From the NCBI GenBank assembly GCA_002897115.2, contig BCIH01000003.1, forward strand, positions 1,445,677 through 1,509,676: DNA of 64,000 nt, written 5' to 3'. The translations under genes and the position numbers were made by a program. Below are positions 58,039-64,000 of the stretch, piece by piece. Under the pieces are notes generated by a model. It saw only the letters and a list, made by a program, of their open reading frames with translations, did not search any database and was not told the DNA's origin. The DNA is from Prototheca cutis (taxonomy: Eukaryota > Chlorophyta > Trebouxiophyceae > Chlorellales > Chlorellaceae). Position 1 is the first letter of the stretch. Each line of letters begins with the position of its first letter.

Positions 58039-58438
58039 CGCCAACCCCAATCGGTCTATCGAACCATAAGCACTGCCAAGCAGACTGCCGGTATCTTTCG
58101 CTATCGATTCCCTTTATCTTTGTGAGATCGAAAGAACCGCAGCTTGCTACATCGGCGGATGACGATCGCTTTCAAGCGAGTTGCAGGAAGACACTTGGCG
58201 ACCCACCTTCACTGGCTGGAGCAGGGATGACGAAAACATTCAGGTCCCGCTGCTCAATACAAACCTTCAGGCCCACATGCCTTTGTTTGGTACACAAGGT
58301 AGTGAATTGATTATTTTTTGATTCGTTTACTGACGAGATAAATTGCCACGCGAGCGCAGAGACGCTGCGGGCGTGCCCATCTGGCCGCCAGCCGTCCCTG
58401 AGGCTGCCAGGGCCCTGGCCCCAACACCTGGCCAGGCC
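58039..58438. promoter_or_regulatory. Divergent promoter of TAF10 and the FSH1-type hydrolase
   Basis: 400 bases between two starts. AT-rich at 58300-58330. The frame of the hydrolase is open upstream to 58343 but only with a TTG start. Confidence 0.5.
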
Positions 58439-59439
58439 ATGAAGGCGGCGAGCGTGGCTGCCAGGGCCGCAGACTTCAAGTTTCGTGTGCTCTGCCTTCA
58501 TGGATATGGACAGAGCGCGGAGGTGTTTCGCCAGAGAATTGGGGGCATGAGGAAGGCCCTGAAGGCCCGGGTGGAATTTGTGTTTGTAGACGGGCCTCAC
58601 CCCGTGGACCCGAGTGGCAAGTGCTGGTGAGTGCAGTCCAGGCCTGGTGTGTAGCGTGGTGGTGACTCCTTCTTTCCTTTCGTGGGAAGGCAATGGCAAG
58701 GGCCGACGACAGGCGGTTGCGCTGGCGGTCCACGTGTGGTCCGAGCATGGCCGCAGAGGCAGCTCAGCCTGCGATGCCGTCACACGCGCGCGGTTGCCGC
58801 CAGGACCCACGTCATATGCAGTGCAGTGCCCCTCTCTGCATGTGCGTGCTCCCCGTAGTCACATGGTCTGCGTTGGAAATTCGGGCTCCCAAACTCGACC
58901 TGACTCGCAGGTTTATGTGGGAAGGAGGCACCCCGGCACCCGACGGCGTTGCCGGCGTTCCGTCCCGGCCCTCCCATGCCGAGCACTACGCCGGCTGGGA
59001 TTTGACAAAGGCCTTGCTGGATCAAGCGATGCAGGAGCATGCACCCGTCCATGGACTGCTGGGCTTTTCCCAGGGCGCCACGGCGGCGGCGATGTACATG
59101 GCCTCTGGCACGCCCCAGGCGCTGGCCTTTGGCATCTTTATCTCTGGGTTCTTGCCACGCGATGCGGCGGCCGCGGCGATGCTGACGCCGGCGGCGCTGC
59201 CAGGGCCCACGCTGCACATGCTCGGCTTGACAGATGAAATCGTGCAGCCCGCGCGTGCCCGCGCGCTGGCAGAGTGCTGTGGACGTGCCACGGTGTACGA
59301 GCATGCGAGAGGGCACATGGTACCCACCTGCACGGGCGCAGCCAAGCAGACACTGATCAGCTTCCTGGACGGACCCGCGGCCGACGCGGTGAGCAAGCTT
59401 GCAGAGGCGCAGCCAGTGGCGGCATGCCCGGACTCGTGA
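58439..59439 (+). CDS. FSH1/OVCA2-type serine hydrolase
   Basis: Two exons, 58439-58626 and 58911-59439, give 238 residues. The alpha/beta fold begins FKFRVLCLHGYGQSAEVFRQR, the family's oxyanion region, and VEFVFVDGPHPVDPSGKCW. LLGFSQGATAAAMYM carries the nucleophile Ser in G-F-S-Q-G near residue 140, MLGLTDEIVQPARA holds the acid Asp and YEHARGHMVPT the catalytic His. Relatives (yeast Fsh1-3, human OVCA2) are esterases, OVCA2 acting on long-chain acyl esters; the substrate here is unknown. The start at the first ATG gives a domain of normal length. Confidence 0.9.
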
Positions 59440-60027
59440 AATTGCTAGATTTAGGAGCAACGTGAACTCGTGAGCGCAAGGAACCTACGAACATTGGCAA
59501 GACAATGTGAACGGCCAGCAAGCCTTTAGAATGATGTGATCGGGGACAGAAAGTTTGCGTGACGCGCTGGGGCCCGTCCGCACAACAGTCGGACCATTGG
59601 TTAAAGTGAGTACAAAAATGAGGGCCACTGTACAAGCACACACCCCTTGAACAACCAGAGAAGTTTTACGATACTCTTTTGTGCGTGTTCAGTGCGCTGA
59701 ACGGTTCCTTGGGCACCAGGGGCCTGGCGTCGTGAGTGTAGGTGGGCCCCTCGGTTTCGGCCAGGGGGAGTCTGCTGACCCATGCAGACGGGACAGCAGA
59801 CGTCCCTTGGGCGTCAGATGGTCCAGGGCCAGCGTCGCTTCTTAGTATCGGTGAGACTGCGGTCCCGGGCATCGCACGCCAGAGTCGAGGGGTGGTGCGC
59901 CATGGGCCCTGGGCTGTGCCTCGGTGTTTCAACCTGTCGTCTGCTGGTCCGTGGCGATCACCGCGCTCGCGCCCTCCACCTGCAGACGGACCAGAGGCAG
60001 CGAGGCCAGCGGACGCGCTCCCCGGCG
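59440..60027. other. Intergenic, with one possible small minus-strand ORF
   Basis: About 590 bases between two plus-strand genes. It contains the small minus-strand frame described next. Nothing else recognised. Confidence 0.45.
59666..59872 (-). CDS. Possible small protein, 68 residues
   Basis: ATG at 59872 to TAA at 59666. The C-terminal half (LPLAETEGPTYTHDARPLVP and FSALNTHKRVS) has a composition more like coding sequence than like chance frames here. No homologue was recognised and upstream exons may exist. It sits alone on the minus strand between two plus-strand genes, so it may also be spurious. Confidence 0.3.
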   Translation of the reverse strand: MPGTAVSPILRSDAGPGPSDAQGTSAVPSAWVSRLPLAETEGPTYTHDARPLVPKEPFSALNTHKRVS

Positions 60028-61497
60028 ATGATCGCTCTCGACGCTCTCACCTCCGAGGACAGGCCCGCCCCCCTGCAGGAGCGTGAACTGAGTGCGCTCC
60101 TGAACAGCATGGCGGAGACGTCACGGCCGCCGCACAGGTACAGGCTACCCCGGGAGGACCTTACGGAAGCTCAGGCTGAAGGGATCAAGGTCAGTGATTG
60201 GATTTAAAGGCGGGGGGNTCAAGCCTGGGACTTGGCATGGTCCCTCTGTTGAGGCAGGCCCCTAGCCCTCGCCCTCCCAAGTGGTCGCCGGGAATGCCGA
60301 CAGCCATCTCTCGGCATGTCCTGCAGGTTCCTCCGGGCCCGTGCGCATTCCTTCGCGTGGGCCAGAAGTTTCATGGCCGGCAACGAGTGAAGCAGGGTTC
60401 CAAGGGAGAGCACTGGAGCGTCTCGGTGTCCATCCAGGCAAGAACATTTTGTTGTTAAAGAGGGTTTATGCGCTTTGTTCCTGAGCATTGTCAATACTGC
60501 ATTGATGTGCTTCATGATGGCTGGGTACATGCGTGCAGTGCATTGTTTGCCCACAAGGGCCCTTTTTCGGTGCCCTTGCCACTGCCTCCGCTCCACCTCA
60601 ACGTTCCAGGGATGCGACTTTGCGGCTGGCACGGTGTGCGGCACGCTGGAGGCCTTTAATGTGCCAGACTCGGACAAGCCCATCACGACATTTTTCGAGG
60701 GAGAGATTATAGACAACGTAAACCATTCCTTCTTCACGCCAGACTGGGGTGCGTCCTCCGAGACCGACCTCTGGCACTGGCAGCTGTTCAAGTCGTTCCA
60801 GTCCATGCGCACGGTGCGCCGGCTCGGTTGGCAATGTTCTTGTCGTGCATGTGGGGTGGTTCATGAAGAGGCCTCGACCCGTGACTGGGCTGCAGAAGCC
60901 GAACGAGCTGCCGAGGGTTAGAACGGTGCATGCAGGACCAGGTACTGGTTCCCCACACCTTGTCGTGAGCAACCTGCTGAGCTCGAGACGCCTCACATGA
61001 GACACCTCGTACTCCGTCCATGCAGGAGGTGATGACGTGTGGCGGCAGGCACCCAGGTCTCGACCGGCATCGGCACCTGTACATGCGGTGGAAGGAGAAT
61101 TTTTTCGTAGAGGGCTGCGAATGTCAACTTACAATAGCAGGTTTTTACTACGTGTGCCTGGACAGGTACGTTGGATGACGGTGTTCTAATGTGTATTCTG
61201 GGTCATCTATGCAGAATGGTGTGGGGAAAGGGGAGGGTCCTTGATTGCTGAGCGGGCGCCTGATGTTCAGACTGGGCATCCATATGGCTCAGGAATGTGC
61301 ACATTTTGTGCTTTGTGGGAAGAGGGTTTTCTATGAGCTTTGGCGATGTCGCCACTCTCCACCAATGCTGCAGGGCGTCGGGCGCGATAGAGGGCGTGTA
61401 CTACGACCCGTCAAGCGCGCCGGACCAGGAACTGGTGCTGCAGCCAGTGATGAAAGAGGATGCTGGCGTTTCGTTCTCTGACGTCGAGTTTGCTTGA
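60028..61497 (+). CDS. GID4: GID/CTLH ubiquitin ligase substrate receptor GID4 (VID24)
   Basis: Exons 60028-60189, 60327-60437, 60610-60813, 61026-61165 and 61374-61497 give 246 residues. GID4 binds Pro/N-degrons of substrates for the GID/CTLH E3 ligase. FLRVGQKFHGRQRVK matches human LYSGSKFRGHQ, ITTFFEGEIID the core TTFFEGEII motif, LYMRWKENFFV the R-W-K-E motif, and AGFYYVCLDRASGAIEGVYYDP the human C-terminal strand. The N-terminal 54 residues are variable, as in the family. The second intron opens CAG then GCAAGA: this GC donor alone keeps phase 0 with exon 3 (GCDFAAG). A TGTAA lies 149 bases after the stop. Confidence 0.92.
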
Positions 61498-61645
61498 CCT
61501 GGATTTTGCAACCCCTTCCAGCTCCATGTACTCTGTTTTGAGATTTGATAAGATCTCTGTCTGCGGGCTGAGAGCCCCCCGGGCCAGCGGTGCACATCGG
61601 CCCACCCACCCCCCGACATGCTGCGTGGCGATCGCTGAATTGCCT

Positions 61646-61650
61646 TGTAA
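61646..61650 (+). terminator. TGTAA poly(A) signal of GID4
   Basis: TGTAA 149 bases after the stop codon, 18 bases before the left end of the MITE copy. Confidence 0.6.
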
Positions 61651-61667
61651 TAGGCTGCGTGAATATA

Positions 61668-62031
61668 CCATGCAGGGCAAAAATAATGCAACCAGCTCAG
61701 CCAGCAACAGCGTCACATCACCCCGGGGGTCACTGGGCATCACTGATGGCTGTGAATTGTCACCCCCCACAGGGCAATAGGAAGGTGGACCACCTCAATG
61801 ATGGACCACCAAGGTGTGACAATTGTCGTGCCAGGGGGTCAATGTCCAGGACTTTCTAAAACCTCCTTGCAAGACCTGCCCTGCTGCCGAGAAGGAACCC
61901 AGCCCATCCTCTGAGCAACGCGGCCAGGGAATGCGGGGGCAAACAGGCATCTTGTTTGAAAAACATGCCCCTGCTGTGCAGGTGGGAGTCGACGAATCCC
62001 GAGAAGGTTGCATCATTTTTGCCCTGCATGG
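61668..62031 (-). mobile_element. MITE-like element, copy 2 (364 bp), inverted relative to copy 1
   Basis: The terminal repeat CCATGCAGGGCAAA occurs at 61668 and its complement TTTGCCCTGCATGG ends at 62031. TA flanks both ends (ATATA before, TA after), consistent with a TA target-site duplication. The interior is the reverse complement of copy 1 with scattered substitutions and small gaps, including shared stretches such as CCCACCTGCACAGCA and TGGTGGTCCATCATTGAGG (on the minus strand). Confidence 0.88.
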
Positions 62032-62351
62032 TACACAATACTGTCCCAGTGGACTTGAGCTTTGAATACGGGGGTGCAGCATTCGCTGTGATCCGTATTC
62101 TGTTTGCCGTTGCGGATGCTATTGATAGGGAGAGGTCTGCCGCAAGGGGTGGAGGGTTTAGCTCCCCCCGTGTAGCCTGCCAAATATCACCACCCACCGC
62201 GGCGAGTGGCGGCGTCGAGGCTCCGTGTCTGTTCAAATGACAAAGCGCAGTGCGTCCCATTAGAGCAATCTCTGTGAGAGCAAGGGGCCCTTTTTCTCAG
62301 GATTTTCAGTATATCATAGGATAAAACCCGATATCTGAGTGTCAGGGGCCG

Positions 62352-64000
62352 ATGGAGCGGGAGTCACCAATGCCGCCGGCCATGCCCGGGGCCGGCGTTG
62401 AGCTGGTCGCGGATGCCGTGCCTGACCATTACATCGAGCGGCTCATGGTGCGCTTGCGTGCACAGTGATAGACTGGGTGTCATGCCATGCCGTCATGCGA
62501 TGCTGTGATGCCCTTCTTCCCAGGACAAGTTTGTTTGTGAACACGATCCCCCCCTGCAGAAGGTGGCCCGGCACCTAGAGGCCAGCCCCAACTACTGGGT
62601 GCCAGTGAAGGAGCTTACCGCTCCAAAGACGACAGCTGAGGAAGTGGTTGCAAAACTTTACGACACATGCATCAAGAGCAAAAAAATACCAGGCATCGTT
62701 GGCGCAGAGTACTGGCTCCAGGTTGGTAGCACTTGCAGGAGGTTGGCCACCGGGAATCATGAGCAGTGGTAGGGAGTCATGGGCAGGCCCCGCACTCGGA
62801 CAGGCCCTGCATTGTGGACCTTGGGCGCCCAGATGCATGGCACGTGGAGTCAGCAGACACCGTGCGGATTGTTGTGTACTCGAGCAGTCTCTTGTGGCTG
62901 CAGGTTTACGAGCAAGGCAGGGGCCTTGGCTTTCACATGGATAAGGTGCGGCTGCAGCGCATGGGCATATCTCCTTGGTGTGAATAGGGCAAGCTTCCTG
63001 CCGTACCTGCCGTGCCAAATGGTAGTTAGGCGAGTTTGGCAGGCATCACCGCTGAGACCCGCTGCCCTGGTGCTCGATTGCTGTAGGATGAGCACCTCAT
63101 GACAACCGAGCGGCAGATGGTTAACCCACTCCTCTCCTCTGTGCTCTATCTGACGGGCTCGGTGGACTCTGACGAAGTACAAGGTGAGCCGATAGCGGCT
63201 GGGCTCCAGCACGGCAGCTCTTTTGCTTTTCCTTGTTCTACAAGCTAGATAATGCGTTCTCGGTGAGCGCCGGCACTTTCTCGCAAATCTCACAAATCTG
63301 TTTTCATTGACGCACCATTATCATCTTCTCTTCGGGCCCGCCATCCTCACCGCAGCCCCAACAGTCATCACTGAGCAGATGTTTGACCAGGACCGCCAGG
63401 AGGTCGTGCCGGAAACCCCCACGCTGAGCACGCTGTGCCTGCCCGTCAAGGGAATGTACTGCGTGTTTGATGGACGGTTGGGCCATGGTGTCCTGGACTC
63501 TGGTGAGAACGCAACCCTCCGCGCGACGTTTTTGGTGAACTGGTGGCAGCACAAGCCGCAGGCAGTCAACAGGGCCCCGCAATCAAGTGAGCCTGAGGCT
63601 TCCATGGAGCAGCTGCGAATCACCGAGCCTGCAGCTGAGCAGTCGCAGCCTAGCGAGCCGGCATCGACCCGTGTGCCGCGGAAGGTTGACATCCCCACCG
63701 TTGACATGAGCTCTTTGGAGATGCACGGCCCGAATGCCGGCCACCCAGTACGTTCCGGATTGAGCCCATGGCAATGGTGCTGGCGTGGCGGCCTGAGACA
63801 CGACAATCACATGGGGTCCTGGGCCGGGGTCTAATTATTGCTTCTGCGTGACGGGACCCCCACCGTCGCTGCTGCTACACGTGCATGCCTGCTCGTTCAG
63901 CCAGCCATGTTTCCTCTCGCTCTGCCGCAGGTGAATTGGGCGCTCGAGGATGCTGGAATAGTGACTGTGGGGCGAGATGCCGTGCGTGGGGTGACCGTGT
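62352..64000 (+). CDS. 2-oxoglutarate/Fe(II)-dependent oxygenase (3' end beyond window)
   Basis: Exons 62352-62447, 62524-62721, 62904-62945, 63087-63183, 63356-63747 and 63931-64000+ join in phase. The jelly-roll iron site is visible: LGFHMDKDE gives H-x-D, and GHGVLDSGENATLRATFLVNWW holds the distal His and the Arg that binds 2-oxoglutarate. YWVPVKELT and MVNPLLSSVLYL are the surrounding strands. After the oxygenase core comes a Pro/Ser/Glu-rich segment, then VNWALEDAGIVTVG at the window end. The substrate is unknown; the group resembles uncharacterised plant and animal 2OG oxygenases. The C-terminal length cannot be judged because the window ends inside the sixth exon. Confidence 0.86.

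Larger units (their letters stand above)
61498..62351. other. Intergenic with MITE copy
   Basis: About 850 bases between GID4 and the oxygenase; the element at 61668-62031 takes up more than 40 per cent. The last 320 bases are the promoter region of the oxygenase. Confidence 0.7.

Noticed and set aside
1..64000. CRISPR arrays, bacterial operons, phage or organelle sequence
   Set aside because: No regularly spaced repeats, no Shine-Dalgarno-led operons, and nearly every gene is interrupted by spliceosomal introns.

Overview
The window is nuclear DNA of a green alga. It is GC-rich and gene-dense, with about 28 genes alternating between strands and roughly 90 short introns. The gene set is plant and algal: plastid-type biosynthetic threonine deaminase, an ABCG transporter with a Cys-rich N-terminus, a KUP/HAK K+ transporter, an algal-style 'RKLLA' secreted protein, extensin-like Pro-rich proteins and TGTAA-type poly(A) signals. 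A Chlorella/Auxenochlorella-like trebouxiophyte fits best, but the species is an inference. The first 37 bases are a G homopolymer and isolated N calls lie inside reading frames, so this is an assembled contig with local base-call problems.

Layout. 0.2-0.9 kb: 3' end of an ABCB half-transporter (+). 0.9-2.8 kb: no gene found. 2.8-8.9 kb, minus: a secreted Ala/Gln/Asn/Ser-rich repeat protein, the RAD51 paralogue XRCC2, and squalene epoxidase. 9.8-12.4 kb: a weak coiled-coil gene (-) and a small zinc-binding protein (+). 13.0-20.2 kb: a KUP/HAK transporter (+) converging on threonine deaminase (-). 21.1-25.0 kb: two neighbouring secreted Cys/Pro-rich genes (+), the second with a C-terminal membrane anchor. 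25.3-34.4 kb: a coiled-coil protein (-), an Mpo1-like membrane protein (+), a GT61 glycosyltransferase (+), a Nudix hydrolase (-) and an acidic nuclear-type protein (+). 34.8-42.8 kb: a 1311-residue ABCG transporter (-), a pfkB sugar/nucleoside kinase (-) and TRAPPC4 (+). 43.2-51.9 kb: a small unknown gene (+), a RING/C2H2 ubiquitin ligase of Hel2/ZNF598 type with an unusual NF-X1/R3H-like C-terminal half (-), and long-form tRNase Z (+). 52.5-64 kb: a cyclophilin-like secretory protein (+), a small unknown gene (-), 3-ketodihydrosphingosine reductase (+), TAF10 (-), an FSH1-type serine hydrolase (+), the GID/CTLH receptor GID4 (+) and a 2-oxoglutarate/Fe(II) oxygenase cut by the window end (+).

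Functions are housekeeping: lipid and sterol synthesis, membrane transport, quality control, RNA processing, secretion and cell surface. There is no operon or metabolic cluster. Two lipid genes, KDSR and the Mpo1-like gene, act at opposite ends of sphingoid-base metabolism but are 26 kb apart and look unlinked.

The signals that stand out are an inverted pair of about 365-bp elements with matching 14-bp terminal inverted repeats (a MITE family); about four GC-AG introns; 5' splice sites with C at +4 and G at +5 (GTGCG/GTACG) in more than a third of introns; a silk-like secreted repeat protein; a pair of 'Cys-x-Cys-x-Cys then polyproline' surface proteins; and the Hel2/NF-X1/R3H domain combination. 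Gene models were spliced by eye by matching GT/GC-AG sites, phase continuity and homology recalled from memory; no transcript or database check was possible.
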